DNA of 64,000 bases from Mongoliimonas terrestris (GCF_001927285.1 NZ_MSIG01000002.1:1-64000); one strand, 5' to 3'. Counted from the first letter of the stretch, positions 52,093 through 61,742 are shown. Notes: a model not told the origin generated them from the sequence alone. Translations and numbers: made by a program.

Positions 52093-53715
52093 ATGATCCG
52101 CCTGGAAAGCATCTCCAAGTCGAACAGCCACCGCATCCTCTTCATCGAGGCCTCGGCGACGCTCCAACGCGGCGAGAAGGTGGGGCTGGTCGGCCCGAAC
52201 GGGGCCGGCAAGACCACGCTCTTCCGCATGATCACCGGCGAGGAGCAGCCGGACGAGGGGCAGGTGTCGGTCGACCGGGGCACCACCGTCGGCTACTTCA
52301 GCCAGGACGTGGGCGAGATGGCCGGCCGCAGCGCCGTCGCCGAGGTGATGGAGGGGGCCGGCCCCGTCAGCGCCATCGCGGCCGAGATGCGCGCGCTGGA
52401 AGCCGCCATGGTGGACCCGGACCGGGCCGACGAGATGGACGCCGTGATCGAGCGCTACGGCGAGGTGCAGGCGCGCTACGAGGAGCTCGACGGCTATTCG
52501 CTGGAGGGCCGCGCCCGCGAGGTGCTGGCCGGCCTCGGCTTTTCCGAGGAGATGATGGACGGCGACGTGGGCGGCCTCTCCGGCGGCTGGAAGATGCGCG
52601 TCGCCCTCGGCCGCATCCTCCTGATGCGCCCGGACGTGATGCTGCTCGACGAACCGAGCAACCACCTGGACATCGAGAGCCTGATCTGGCTGGAAGGCTT
52701 CCTGAAAGGCTTCGACGGCGCCCTGATGCTGACCTCCCACGACCGGGCCTTCATGAACCGCATCGTGGACAAGATCGTGGAGATCGACGCCGGGTCGCTC
52801 ACTACCTATTCGGGCAACTACGAGTTCTACGAGCAGCAGCGCGCGCTCGCCGAAAAGCAGCAGCAGGCCCAGTTCGAGCGCCAGCAGGCCATGCTGGCCA
52901 AGGAGATCAAGTTCATCGAGCGCTTCAAGGCGCGCGCCTCCCACGCCGCCCAGGTGCAGAGCCGGGTGAAGAAGCTCGACAAGATCGAGCGGGTGGAGCC
53001 GCCGCGCCGCCGTCAGGCGGTGAGCTTCGATTTCCCGCCCGCGCCCCGCTCCGGCGAGGACGTGGTGGCGCTGAAGCGCGTGCACAAGCGCTACGGCAGC
53101 CGCACCATCTACGAGGGGCTGGACTTCATGGTGCGCCGGCGCGAACGCTGGGCCGTGATGGGCGTCAACGGCGCCGGCAAGTCCACCCTCCTGAAGCTCG
53201 TCGCCGGCACGACGGAGCCGGACGAAGGCACGGTGGCGGTCGGCGGCAGCGTGAAGATGGGCTATTTCGCCCAGCACGCCATGGAGGTGCTGGACGGCGA
53301 CCGCACCGTCTTCCAGTCCCTGGAAGACGCCTTCCCGACCGCCGGCCAGGGGTCGCTCCGCACCCTCGCCGGCTGCTTCGGCTTTTCCGGCGACGACGCG
53401 GAGAAGAAGTGCCGGGTGCTCTCCGGCGGCGAGAAGGCGCGGCTCGTCATGGCCAAGCTCCTCTACGACCCGCCGAACTTCCTGGTGCTGGACGAGCCCA
53501 CCAACCACCTGGACATGGCCACCAAGGAAATGCTCGTGGCGGCGCTCGCCGCCTACGAGGGCACCATGCTCTTCGTCAGCCACGACCGCCACTTCCTCGC
53601 CGCCCTCTCCAACCGCGTGCTGGAACTGACGCCCGACGGCATCCACCAGTACGGCGGCGGCTACCTGGAATACGTGGCCCGGACCGGCCAGGAGGCGCCG
53701 GGGTTGAGGGCGTGA
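52093..53715 (+). CDS. ABC-F family ATPase
   Basis: A 540-residue soluble protein with two ATPase halves and no membrane segments. Walker A is GPNGAGKTTLFRMI in the first half and [13 protein letters not shown] in the second; the signatures are LSGGWKMRVALGRIL and LSGGEKARLVMAKLL; the linker between halves (about 245-320) is a charged helical arm. ABC-F proteins bind the ribosome E site and help with stalled translation or antibiotic resistance; which subtype (EttA, Uup, YbiT-like) I cannot fix. It has its own promoter region and is convergent with the next gene (stops 4 nt apart). Confidence 0.92.
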   Translation: MIRLESISKSNSHRILFIEASATLQRGEKVGLVGPNGAGKTTLFRMITGEEQPDEGQVSVDRGTTVGYFSQDVGEMAGRSAVAEVMEGAGPVSAIAAEMRALEAAMVDPDRADEMDAVIERYGEVQARYEELDGYSLEGRAREVLAGLGFSEEMMDGDVGGLSGGWKMRVALGRILLMRPDVMLLDEPSNHLDIESLIWLEGFLKGFDGALMLTSHDRAFMNRIVDKIVEIDAGSLTTYSGNYEFYEQQRALAEKQQQAQFERQQAMLAKEIKFIERFKARASHAAQVQSRVKKLDKIERVEPPRRRQAVSFDFPPAPRSGEDVVALKRVHKRYGSRTIYEGLDFMVRRRERWAVMGVNGAGKSTLLKLVAGTTEPDEGTVAVGGSVKMGYFAQHAMEVLDGDRTVFQSLEDAFPTAGQGSLRTLAGCFGFSGDDAEKKCRVLSGGEKARLVMAKLLYDPPNFLVLDEPTNHLDMATKEMLVAALAAYEGTMLFVSHDRHFLAALSNRVLELTPDGIHQYGGGYLEYVARTGQEAPGLRA

Positions 53716-53719
53716 GCCC

Positions 53720-55021
53720 TCACGCCCCCGTCACCCGCCAGATCACGTCCCCCACGTCGTCGGCGACCAGGAGCGCGCCGTCCTTGCCGATCGCGACGCC
53801 GACCGGGCGGCCGTAGGAGAAGCGTTCGTCGGGGGCGAGGAAGCCGGTGAGGATGTCGCGCGGGGGGCCGGACGGGCGGCCGTTCTGGAAGGGCACGAAG
53901 ATCACCTGGTAGCCGCTGAGCGTGCTGCGGTTCCAGGAGCCGTGCTGGCCGATGATCATGCCGTCGCCGAAGCCCGGCAAAGTGCCGGCCGGGTGCCAGC
54001 AGAGGCCGAGCGAGGCGGTGTGGCCGCCGAGCGCGTAGTCGGGCGTCAGCGCGGTGGCGACGAGGGCGGTATCCTGCGGCACCCGGTCGTCGACGATGCG
54101 GTTCCAGTAGCAGTAGGGCCAGCCGTAGAAGCCGCCGTCCACCACGGAGGTCAGGTAGTCCGGCGGGGTCTCGTCGCCGAGGCCGTCGCGCTCGTTGACG
54201 ACGGTCCAGAGCGTGCCCGTGGAGGGCTCGAAGGCGAGGCCGACGGGGTTGCGCAGGCCGGACGCGAAGATCCGGACCGTACCGGACGAAAGATCGTGCT
54301 CGTAGATGGCGGCGCGGCCCTCCTCGGCCTCTCTGCCGTCCTCGCCGATGTTGCCGAGCGAGCCGACGCCGGCGTAGAGCCGCGTGCCGTCCGGGCTGAC
54401 GATGAGGCTCCGCGTCCAGTGGCCGCCCGGCTTGAAGGTGGAGATCCGGCGGGCCGGGCCAGTCGGCCGGTCGGCGCCCTCGGAGAAGGCGTAGGCCATC
54501 ACGCCGTCGGTGTTGCCGACGTAGAAGGTGTCGCCGACGCGGGCCATGCCGAACGGCTGGTTGAGACCGTCGAGGAAGGTGTCGCGCCGCTCCGCCCGGC
54601 CGTCGCCGTCCGCGTCCCGCAGGCGCGTGATCCGGTTCGGGCTGCGGCCGACGGCGGCGGCGCGCTTCATGGTGCTGATCATGGCGTAGTCGAAGAGGCT
54701 CTCCGCCCGCCCCTCCTCCTGCAATGCTTCGGCGACGAGCACGCTGCCGTCCGCCATCACCTCGATCCAGCGCGGGTGCTTCAGGCCGGCCGCGAAGGCG
54801 TTGACCTTGAGGCCGGGCGCCGCGACGGGCGCCTCGTCGCCCTTCCAGCCGCGCGCGGTCGGCATCTTCAGGGTCGGCAGCATGCCCTGGGATTTCGCCG
54901 CCGGGATGGTCGGAGCGGTGCCGACGGCCTGCAGCGAGGGCACGCCGGAGAGGCGGCGGACGTGGAGCATGGCGCCGCCCACGAGGGCGACCACGCGGGC
55001 GAAGGGTCCGGACAAATCCAT
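53720..55021 (-). CDS. sorbosone dehydrogenase family (PQQ-type beta-propeller) protein
   Basis: A 433-residue protein of the glucose/sorbosone dehydrogenase family (GSDH). It has LKVNAFAAGLKHPRWIEVMADGSVLVAEA, GLNQPFGMARVGDTFYVGNTDGV, FASGLRNPVGLAFEPSTGTLWTVVNERDG and QHGSWNRSTLSGYQVIFV, the usual blade stretches and HxxWNR. The N-terminal hydrophobic stretch (VVALVGGAMLHVRRL) may be a membrane anchor or signal. These enzymes oxidise sugars or aldehydes with PQQ in the periplasm; many members have no known substrate. It stands alone, convergent with the ABC-F gene. Confidence 0.85.
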   Translation of the reverse strand: MDLSGPFARVVALVGGAMLHVRRLSGVPSLQAVGTAPTIPAAKSQGMLPTLKMPTARGWKGDEAPVAAPGLKVNAFAAGLKHPRWIEVMADGSVLVAEALQEEGRAESLFDYAMISTMKRAAAVGRSPNRITRLRDADGDGRAERRDTFLDGLNQPFGMARVGDTFYVGNTDGVMAYAFSEGADRPTGPARRISTFKPGGHWTRSLIVSPDGTRLYAGVGSLGNIGEDGREAEEGRAAIYEHDLSSGTVRIFASGLRNPVGLAFEPSTGTLWTVVNERDGLGDETPPDYLTSVVDGGFYGWPYCYWNRIVDDRVPQDTALVATALTPDYALGGHTASLGLCWHPAGTLPGFGDGMIIGQHGSWNRSTLSGYQVIFVPFQNGRPSGPPRDILTGFLAPDERFSYGRPVGVAIGKDGALLVADDVGDVIWRVTGA

Positions 55022-55271
55022 CAGGCAAGACCTCGGGGGACAGGACGCGAATCGGCGGGCGCGGACGATGCGGCGGCCGACCCCGCGGAAAACCCGCGCC
55101 ATCGGCCCGCCTCGGCCGATCGTCCACGGGCCGGCAGGGTCGCGACGCTGAAAGATCCGGCCGCGCGCGTCAAGGCCAGCGGATGCATGACGGACGGCAG
55201 GCGGAACCGGGTGACCGGCGCCGCCTGCCCTGTGCTTGATCAGTCCCCGTGCCTATCGGCCCCCGGGCGGG

Positions 55272-57071
55272 TCAGCCCTTGTGGTGCACCGGCTGCAGGC
55301 CGTAGACCGGCGTCGGGATGCCTTCCATGCGGGCCTTCAGCTGCAGCGACAGGAACTGCGAGTAGTGGCGCGACTGGTGCAGGTTGCCGCCGTGGAACCA
55401 GAGCCCCTCCTGCTGGGTGGGCTTCCACATGTTGCGCTGCTCGCCCTCCCACGGGCCCGGGTCCTTCGGCGTGTCGGAGCCGAGGCCCCAGACCTTGCCC
55501 ACCTTGTCGGCGGTCTCCCGGTCGACGAGGTCGGCGACCCAGCCGTTCATGGAGCCGTAGCCGGTGGCGTAGACGATCACGTCGGCCGGGACCTCGCGGC
55601 CGTCGGTCAGCTTGACGCCCGTCTCGGTGATCTCCTCCACCTGGCCGCCGACGAGCTTGATCTTGCCGTCGATGATGAGCTGGCTCGCCCCGATGTCGAT
55701 GTAGTAGCCGGAGCCGCGGCGGAGGTACTTCATGAAGAGGCCGCTGTCGTCGGCGCCGAAGTCGAGCTGGAAGCCGGCCTTCTCGAGCGCCGCGTAGAAG
55801 TCGGCGTCGATCTCGCGGATCTTGTCGTAGACCGGCTTCTGGAAGGTGTGGAGGATCCGATAGGGCACAGAGGCGAAGACGAGGTCCGCCTTGGCGGTGG
55901 TCATGCCCGCCTGGAGCGCCCGCTCCGAATAGAGGTCGCCGAGGCCGATCTCCATCAGCGGGTCGGATCGCACGATGTGGGTGGACGAACGCTGCACCAT
56001 GGTGACGTCGACGCCGTTCTCCCAGAGGGCGGCGCAGATGTCGTGGGCGGAGTTGTTGGACCCGATCACCACCACCTTCTTGTCCTTGTAGCGGTCCGGA
56101 CCCGGATGCTGGGACGAGTGGTGCTGCTCGCCCTTGAACCGCTCCATGCCCTTGAAGGACGGGACGTTGGCCTTGCCGGACATGCCGGTGGCGAACACGA
56201 GCTGCTTCGGCTTCAGGACGATCTCGCGCCCGTCCCGCTCCACGACGACGGTCCACTCCTTGGCTTCGTCATCCCACTTGGCGCTCTTGGCGACGGTGCT
56301 GGTCCAGTAGTTCAGCTCCATCACCTTGGTGTACATCTCCAGCCAGTCGCCGATCTTGTCCTTCGGGGCGAACACCGGCCAGTTCTTCGGGAAGTCGATG
56401 TAGGGCAGGTGGTCGTACCAGACCGGATCGTGCAGGCAGAGCGACTTGTAGCGCTTGCGCCAGCTGTCGCCCGGCCGCTCGTTCTTCTCCACGATGATCG
56501 TCGGCACGCCGAGCTGGCGCAGGCGTGCCCCAAGGGCGATGCCGCCCTGGCCGCCGCCGATGATGAGCACATAGGGCTGCGTCGTGAAGCCGAGGGTGGC
56601 GGCCTCGTCCTCCCGCTCCTCCTTCCAGGTCTTGGCGCCGACGTTGATGCCGTGCCTTGCGCCGAGCGGACGGGTGAAGCCGGCCTTCTCCTCAAAGCCT
56701 TTCAGCTCCACCATGGTGGTGAGCAGCGTCCAGATCAGGCCGTCCTTCAGGCGGATCAGCCCGTAGCCGCGGGCGACCTCCGTCTCGAACGTGATCCAGG
56801 CCTCGGTGACGCCGCCGCCCTCCGTCGCCTCGGTGCCGTCCGCCACCTGCCAGCCGCGCGGCTTCACCGTCGGCAGACAGTGGACCAGCATGTCGCGGAC
56901 CTGATCCGGGCCCTCCACGGTCTTGATGTTCCAGGTGAAGGTGACGAGGTCGCGCCAGTAGCATTCGGCGGCGAACAGGCTCACCGCCTCGTCGATGGCG
57001 CCAGCCTCCAGGGCACTGCCGAAGCGCTCCAGGAAGGCGTTCACCCGGGATGTGGGCGTGGTGTCGAGCAT
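55272..57071 (-). CDS. flavin-containing monooxygenase with N-terminal SnoaL-like domain
   Basis: A 599-residue FAD/NADPH enzyme. Residues 1-130 look like a SnoaL/NTF2-type alpha+beta domain (SRVNAFLERFGSALEAG, FAAECYWRDLVTFTWN). Then come FAD motif YVLIIGGGQGGIALGARL (168-185), ERPGDSWRKRYKSLCLHDPVWYDHLPY, and NADPH motif VVVIGSNNSAHDICAALW, followed by the FMO-like ATGYGSMN. Enzymes of this kind oxidise amines, sulfides or ketones; the substrate is unknown. The ATG at 57071 has GGGAGGA upstream. A sigma-54 promoter lies 62-76 nt before it and its likely activator gene is next upstream. Confidence 0.88.
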   Translation of the reverse strand: MLDTTPTSRVNAFLERFGSALEAGAIDEAVSLFAAECYWRDLVTFTWNIKTVEGPDQVRDMLVHCLPTVKPRGWQVADGTEATEGGGVTEAWITFETEVARGYGLIRLKDGLIWTLLTTMVELKGFEEKAGFTRPLGARHGINVGAKTWKEEREDEAATLGFTTQPYVLIIGGGQGGIALGARLRQLGVPTIIVEKNERPGDSWRKRYKSLCLHDPVWYDHLPYIDFPKNWPVFAPKDKIGDWLEMYTKVMELNYWTSTVAKSAKWDDEAKEWTVVVERDGREIVLKPKQLVFATGMSGKANVPSFKGMERFKGEQHHSSQHPGPDRYKDKKVVVIGSNNSAHDICAALWENGVDVTMVQRSSTHIVRSDPLMEIGLGDLYSERALQAGMTTAKADLVFASVPYRILHTFQKPVYDKIREIDADFYAALEKAGFQLDFGADDSGLFMKYLRRGSGYYIDIGASQLIIDGKIKLVGGQVEEITETGVKLTDGREVPADVIVYATGYGSMNGWVADLVDRETADKVGKVWGLGSDTPKDPGPWEGEQRNMWKPTQQEGLWFHGGNLHQSRHYSQFLSLQLKARMEGIPTPVYGLQPVHHKG

Positions 57072-57132
57072 GGATGTCCTCCCGTTTTGGTCTTGGCGGC
57101 AGCTCCTCCAAGCCGCCTCAAGACCCGAGATG

Positions 57133-57147
57133 GCAACCGCCGTGCCA
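57133..57147 (-). promoter_or_regulatory. sigma-54 (-24/-12) promoter of the monooxygenase gene
   Basis: On the minus strand the sequence TGGCACGGCGGTTGC matches the sigma-54 consensus TGGCACG-N4-TTGC at every fixed position. Transcription would start about 12 nt further on, giving a leader of some 50 nt before the ATG at 57071. Confidence 0.85.
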
Positions 57148-57210
57148 ACCGGCGCGAATTCGATTTTCGTTCTGGACGAACAGCTTAGACGACCGGGTGA
57201 ATGTCCGGGC

Positions 57211-57252
57211 CGTGGCGCGCGCCACGGCGTTCGCCACAGGTGTGGCGCCACA
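57211..57252. promoter_or_regulatory. palindromic upstream activator sites
   Basis: Two perfect palindromes, CGTGGCGCGCGCCACG (57211-57226) and TGTGGCGCCACA (57241-57252), lie about 65-120 nt upstream of the -24 element, with a near-palindrome CCACAGGTGTGG between them. This is where an AcoR-type enhancer-binding protein would sit. The sites share the core GTGGCG-CGCCAC. Confidence 0.6.
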
Positions 57253-57278
57253 GGTGGGCACCGTCCGGCCTGATCGCG

Positions 57279-59180
57279 TCAGGCCCCGCGGGCCTTCCGC
57301 AGGCGGCGGTGGACCGTCGTGCGGTCAACGCCGAGGCGGCGGGCGAGTTCGGAGACGTTGCCGCCGCAGGCGGCGAGTTGGGCGTGGAGACCATCCGGCG
57401 CCGCCGTCACCCGCGCGCCGGGCCGGGCGGGCGGCGGCGCGGGGGCAAGGCCCTGAAGCTGGTCCGGCAGCACGGCGACGGTGATCTCCTCGCCGTCGGC
57501 GAGGGCGGCGGCGACCCGGAGGGCGTTCGCGAGTTCGCGGAGGTTGCCCGGCCAGCCGTGGGCGCGGAGCGCGCGCAGCGCCGGAGCCGACAGGTGGCGC
57601 ACCTCGCCGGTCTCGCGACCGATGCGGGCGAGCACGTGCTCGGCGAGCCGGTCGAAGTCCAGGCGCTCGCGGAGCGGCGGCAGGCGGAGGGTGGCGGCGG
57701 CGAGGCGGAAGTAGAGATCCTCGCGGAAGCGGCCATCCGCCACCAGCGTCTCCAGCGCGTGGTGGGAGGCGGAGATGAGGCGGAGCCGCACCGGCACCGG
57801 CTTGTGCGCGCCGACCGGCACCACCTCCCCTTCGGAGAGGACGCGGAGGAGCCGGCTCTGCAGCCCATAGGGCATGTCGCCGATCTCGTCGAGGAAGAGC
57901 GTGCCGCCGTCCGCCGCCTCGATCAGGCCCATCCGCCCGCGCGGGGCGGCGCCGGTGAAGGCGCCCGGCGCGTAGCCGAACAGCTCGGATTCGATCAGGT
58001 GCTCCGGGATGGCGGCGCAGTTGACGGCGACGAAGCGGCCCGGGCTCGGCCGGCTGTCGTGGATGGCGCGGGCCAGATACTCCTTGCCGCTGCCGGTCTC
58101 GCCCTGGATCAGGATGGGGATGTCGCGGGCGGCGAGCTTGGCCGCCTTGGTCTGCACCGCCTCCATGGCGGGATCGCCGAAGCTGAGGTCGCGGAGCGCC
58201 TTCGGCATGGCCGGGCGGGCGGACGGCAGGCCGCGGAAGCTCGCAACCGGGGCGACGGCGCTGGCAAAGAGCGCCAGACCCGACCGGGTGCGCACCAGCC
58301 GCTCCCGGTCCGGCCGACCGCGCATGAGGCGCGGCAGATCGTTGACGTCGAGGTCCATGAAGCGGTCCACCGGCTGACCGACGAGGGCGGGCGTCTTCAG
58401 GCCGTCGAGGCCGAGATAGCCGGCGAGCGCCCGGAAGCCGCCGTGCGTCATGCCGGTGATCCGGCCGCTCCCGTCGAGGGAGAGCGCGCAGTCCGGGTCC
58501 ACGTCGAGGAAATCCGGCGAGCGGGACAGGCGCAGCACCCAGTCGTTGCGGGTGCGCGCCATAAGGTTGGCGAGTTCGATCCGCCGCGCCGTGGCGGAGA
58601 CGAGGTGCAGCGCCAGCTTCTGGCTGGCCTTGGCGGTGGGCGAGCGGAGCTGGGAGATGTCCAGCACGGCGGTGAGGTCGCCGAGCGTGTCGAAGATGGG
58701 CGCGGCCGTGCAGGTGAGGCCGATGTGCGTGGTGTCGAAGTGGTCGTCCTGGTGGATGATCACCGGCTTGCCCGAGACGATGCAGGCACCGACCGCGCAC
58801 GTGCCGGCGCGCTGCTCCGACCATTCGGAGCCGAGATAGAGGCCGGCCTTGCGCAACTGGTTGTCGAAGGTCGGATCGCCCATGAAGTCGACCGTGACGC
58901 CGCGCGCGTCGGAGAGCAGCAGCACGTAGTTCTGGCTCGCCACGTGGCCGAACAGAGCCTCCAGGCCCGAGCGGCCGATGCGGATCAGCTCCTCGGCCTG
59001 TTCCCGGTGCTCCTTCAGGGTGGTCTCCGGCACGATGTAGGCCTCCTGCCCCCGTGCCGGATCCAGCTGGTAGTCGTTCACGCAGCGCAGCCACGACTGG
59101 ACGACCGGCTCGTCGCGCCGGCTCTCGCTTCCCATGGCCACGCGCGCGATCTCCTCGATGTGCGAACGGGTCGACACCAT
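57279..59180 (-). CDS. sigma-54-dependent AcoR-like transcriptional activator
   Basis: A 633-residue enhancer-binding protein. The N-terminal GAF-type sensor (about 60-200) starts after VVQSWLRCVNDYQLDP, the AcoR-like opening; the AAA+ core (about 335-560) has Walker A GETGSGKE (360-367), the sigma-54 contact loop GAFTGA (406-411) and Walker B GGTLFLDEIGDM; a Fis-type helix-turn-helix ends the protein (LGVDRTTVHRRLRKA). AcoR-type regulators sense acetoin or small ketones or alcohols. The ATG at 59180 has GGGAGGA upstream. It is adjacent to and probably controls the monooxygenase gene. Confidence 0.93.
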   Translation of the reverse strand: MVSTRSHIEEIARVAMGSESRRDEPVVQSWLRCVNDYQLDPARGQEAYIVPETTLKEHREQAEELIRIGRSGLEALFGHVASQNYVLLLSDARGVTVDFMGDPTFDNQLRKAGLYLGSEWSEQRAGTCAVGACIVSGKPVIIHQDDHFDTTHIGLTCTAAPIFDTLGDLTAVLDISQLRSPTAKASQKLALHLVSATARRIELANLMARTRNDWVLRLSRSPDFLDVDPDCALSLDGSGRITGMTHGGFRALAGYLGLDGLKTPALVGQPVDRFMDLDVNDLPRLMRGRPDRERLVRTRSGLALFASAVAPVASFRGLPSARPAMPKALRDLSFGDPAMEAVQTKAAKLAARDIPILIQGETGSGKEYLARAIHDSRPSPGRFVAVNCAAIPEHLIESELFGYAPGAFTGAAPRGRMGLIEAADGGTLFLDEIGDMPYGLQSRLLRVLSEGEVVPVGAHKPVPVRLRLISASHHALETLVADGRFREDLYFRLAAATLRLPPLRERLDFDRLAEHVLARIGRETGEVRHLSAPALRALRAHGWPGNLRELANALRVAAALADGEEITVAVLPDQLQGLAPAPPPARPGARVTAAPDGLHAQLAACGGNVSELARRLGVDRTTVHRRLRKARGA

Positions 59181-59278
59181 CGCGCGCTCCTCCCGGTGCG
59201 AGTGTGGCACCAAGGCGCTGCGCCGGCAAACGGCGCGTAGGCGGATGCGCATGGAACGAGCGGCGCCGGCTTGATCTC

Positions 59279-59321
59279 TGTCAAATCGACTGGACAGACG
59301 AATTGTTAACTTGTCTGGACA
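59279..59321 (+). promoter_or_regulatory. two tandem PpsR/CrtJ-type sites before bchE
   Basis: TGT-N12-ACA occurs exactly at 59279-59296 and again at 59304-59321, so their centres are 25 bp apart. This is the recognition pattern of PpsR/CrtJ, the aerobic repressor of photosynthesis genes. The sites lie 18-60 nt before the bchE start, overlapping the likely promoter. Confidence 0.85.
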
Positions 59322-59338
59322 GTTGATGGGAGGCCCTG

Positions 59339-61033
59339 ATGCGCATCGTCTTCATCCACCCGAATTACCGCTCCGGCGGCGCCGAGATCGCCGGCAGCTG
59401 GCCGCCAGCCTGGGTCGCCTATCTGACGGGATCGTTGCGCCGGGCGGGCTTCGACGACATCCACTTCATCGACGCCATGACCAACGACCTCGACGATGCG
59501 GCCATCACCGAGCGGCTCGGCGCGCTGAAGCCGGACGTGGTGGGGGTGACGGCCATCACGCCCTCCATCTACGCGGCCGAGCGGATCCTGGAGATCGCCC
59601 GCGACCGGGTGCCGGGGGCGCTCCGCGTGCTCGGCGGCATCCACGCCACCTTCATGTACCGGCAGGTGCTCTTGGAGGCGCCGTGGGTGGACGTGATCGT
59701 GCGCGGCGAGGGCGAGGAGATCCTGGTGGCCCTGATGCAGGCGGCGGCGGCGGGACGCTGGCCGGCCGACCAGCGCGCCATCAAGGGCATCGCCTTCCGG
59801 GTCGGCGACGAGATCGTGGCGACCGAGGCGGCCCCGACCATCAAGGACCTGGACGGCATCGACCCGGACTGGTCTATCCTGGAATGGCCGAAGTACACCT
59901 ACATCCCCCTCGGCGTGCGCGTCGCCATCCCCAACATGGCGCGCGGCTGCCCGTTCACCTGTTCCTTCTGCAGCCAGTGGAAGTTCTGGCGCGACTACCG
60001 GGTGCGCGACCCGAAGAAGGTGGTGGACGAGATTGAGCGGCTGGTGAACGACTACCAGGTCGGCTTCTTCATCCTGGCCGACGAGGAACCCACCATCAAC
60101 CGCAAGAAGTTCGTGGAGTTCTGCGAGGAGCTGATCGCCCGCGACCTGCCGCGCCGGGTGCAATGGGGCATCAACACCCGCGTCACCGACATCTACCGCG
60201 ACCGCGAGCTCCTGCCCTTCTACCGCAAGGCCGGCCTCGTCCACGTCAGCCTAGGCACCGAGGCGGCGGCGCAGATGAAGCTGGACCGCTTCAACAAGGA
60301 AACCACCGTCGCGCAGAATAAGGAGGCCATCCGGCTGCTGCGCGAGGCCGACATCCTGGTGGAGGCGCAGTTCATCGTCGGGCTCGACAACGAGACCGCC
60401 GAGACCCTGGAGGAGACCTTCCAGATGGCCTGGGACTGGCAGCCGGACCTTGCCAACTGGGCGATGTACACCCCCTGGCCGTTCACGCCCCTGTTCCAGG
60501 AGATGCGCGAAAAGGTCGAGAACTTCGATTTCTCCAAGTACAACTTCGTCACGCCCATCCTGAAGCCGCAGGCGCTGACGCGCGGCGAACTGCTCGACGG
60601 GGTGATGAAGAACTACCGGCGCTTCTACATGCGCAAGGCGCTGTTCCACTATCCCTGGCGCGGCACCGGCTACCGGCGGCGCTACCTGCTCGGGTGCCTG
60701 CGCGCCTTCCTGAAGGCCGGCGTGCAGCGCACCTTCTACGACCTCGGCAAGACCGGCTACTGGGGTCCGCAGACCAAGGGGTCCGCCCACTTCGACTATG
60801 ACGCCAGCCGCACCCTCGCGGAAGCCGAGACCGACGACTGGGAGGCCGCCGCCGACCGGGCCGCGCGGGCGGCCGAGCGGCGCGAGGCGATCCGCCAGCA
60901 GGGCAAGGCCCGGGCACAGGAGCGGGCCGCAGCGGCACGCCAACCCGAGGGCGACGTGCTCGCGGCCGGGGCGATCGAGGCCGTGGCCGTCCGGGCCTGC
61001 GGCGGCGGCACCCGCCAGATGGACGAGATCTGA
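59339..61033 (+). CDS. bchE: Mg-protoporphyrin IX monomethyl ester oxidative cyclase, anaerobic (BchE)
   Basis: A 564-residue radical-SAM/cobalamin enzyme that makes the isocyclic (E) ring of bacteriochlorophyll without oxygen. The N-terminal B12-binding part has [19 protein letters not shown] and VLGGIHATF; the radical-SAM cluster is C204-x3-C208-x2-C211 in [40 protein letters not shown] and the Ala/Arg-rich tail follow. The ATG at 59339 has GGGAGG 5 nt upstream. bchJ starts 1 nt after its stop, as in purple bacteria. It marks the organism as a bacteriochlorophyll maker. Confidence 0.95.
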   Translation: MRIVFIHPNYRSGGAEIAGSWPPAWVAYLTGSLRRAGFDDIHFIDAMTNDLDDAAITERLGALKPDVVGVTAITPSIYAAERILEIARDRVPGALRVLGGIHATFMYRQVLLEAPWVDVIVRGEGEEILVALMQAAAAGRWPADQRAIKGIAFRVGDEIVATEAAPTIKDLDGIDPDWSILEWPKYTYIPLGVRVAIPNMARGCPFTCSFCSQWKFWRDYRVRDPKKVVDEIERLVNDYQVGFFILADEEPTINRKKFVEFCEELIARDLPRRVQWGINTRVTDIYRDRELLPFYRKAGLVHVSLGTEAAAQMKLDRFNKETTVAQNKEAIRLLREADILVEAQFIVGLDNETAETLEETFQMAWDWQPDLANWAMYTPWPFTPLFQEMREKVENFDFSKYNFVTPILKPQALTRGELLDGVMKNYRRFYMRKALFHYPWRGTGYRRRYLLGCLRAFLKAGVQRTFYDLGKTGYWGPQTKGSAHFDYDASRTLAEAETDDWEAAADRAARAAERREAIRQQGKARAQERAAAARQPEGDVLAAGAIEAVAVRACGGGTRQMDEI

Positions 61034-61034
61034 C

Positions 61035-61742
61035 ATGGCCGGCGACACGACCGGCCGGACGACCTTCCGGCCGGGCGAGCCCACGGACGCGCGAACGGGC
61101 CGGATCGGCCCGAACGCGATCCTCCAGCTCCTTCCCGTGCTGGAAGCACGGGGGGGTGACGCGCTTTCGCGCGCCGTCCTGGCCGACGCTGGCCTCGACA
61201 GAGCGCCTGCAGCGGACGCGATGGTGGACGAGCGGGTGGTGGCCGCCGTCCACCACGCGGTGCGCGCGCGCCTTGCCGGGGACGCGCGCGCCGTCGCCGT
61301 GGAGGCCGGCCGGCGGACGGCCGACTATATCCTCGTCCACCGCATCCCACGGCTCGCCCAGGCGGTGATCCGCATCCTGCCGCGGGCCGTCGCGGCCCGC
61401 ATCCTCGCCCGGGCGATCGCCGCCCACGCCTGGACCTTCGCCGGAACCGGCCGCTTCCGCATCGCCGGCACCCGGCCGCTCGCCTTCGAGATCGCCGACA
61501 ACCCGCTGATCCGGGGCGAGACGGCCGCCGCGCCGCTCTGTGACTGGCACGCCGCCGTGCTGGAGCGCCTCTTCGGCGCCCTCGTCGATCCGGACGCCCG
61601 CGTGGTCGAAACCGCTTGCGCCGCCGCCGGCGCCTCGGCCTGCCGCTTCGAGCTGCGGACCGCGCCGGGCCGGCGCAAGCGCCCGGCACGCGCAGCGACG
61701 TCACGGTCCGCCCCGGTCAGCACGCCGTTTACCAGCGGGTGA
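61035..61742 (+). CDS. bchJ: bacteriochlorophyll 4-vinyl reductase-type protein BchJ
   Basis: A 235-residue protein of the V4R/BchJ group, linked to bacteriochlorophyll synthesis. It starts about 20 residues before GRIGPNAILQLLPVLEARGG, the family start, and has ADYILVHRIPRLAQAVIRILP, TFAGTGRFRIAG and CDWHAAVLERLFGALVDPDARVVETACAAAGASACRFE at the end, with the V4R-like cysteines. BchJ was first called an 8-vinyl reductase, though later work questions this, so its exact step is uncertain. It directly follows bchE (1 nt gap). The C-terminal 25 residues are basic and variable. Confidence 0.9.
   Translation: MAGDTTGRTTFRPGEPTDARTGRIGPNAILQLLPVLEARGGDALSRAVLADAGLDRAPAADAMVDERVVAAVHHAVRARLAGDARAVAVEAGRRTADYILVHRIPRLAQAVIRILPRAVAARILARAIAAHAWTFAGTGRFRIAGTRPLAFEIADNPLIRGETAAAPLCDWHAAVLERLFGALVDPDARVVETACAAAGASACRFELRTAPGRRKRPARAATSRSAPVSTPFTSG

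Noticed and set aside
59339..61033. Hopanoid or other B12 radical-SAM enzyme
   Set aside because: The signature blocks, the immediate bchJ partner and the PpsR sites fit BchE much better.
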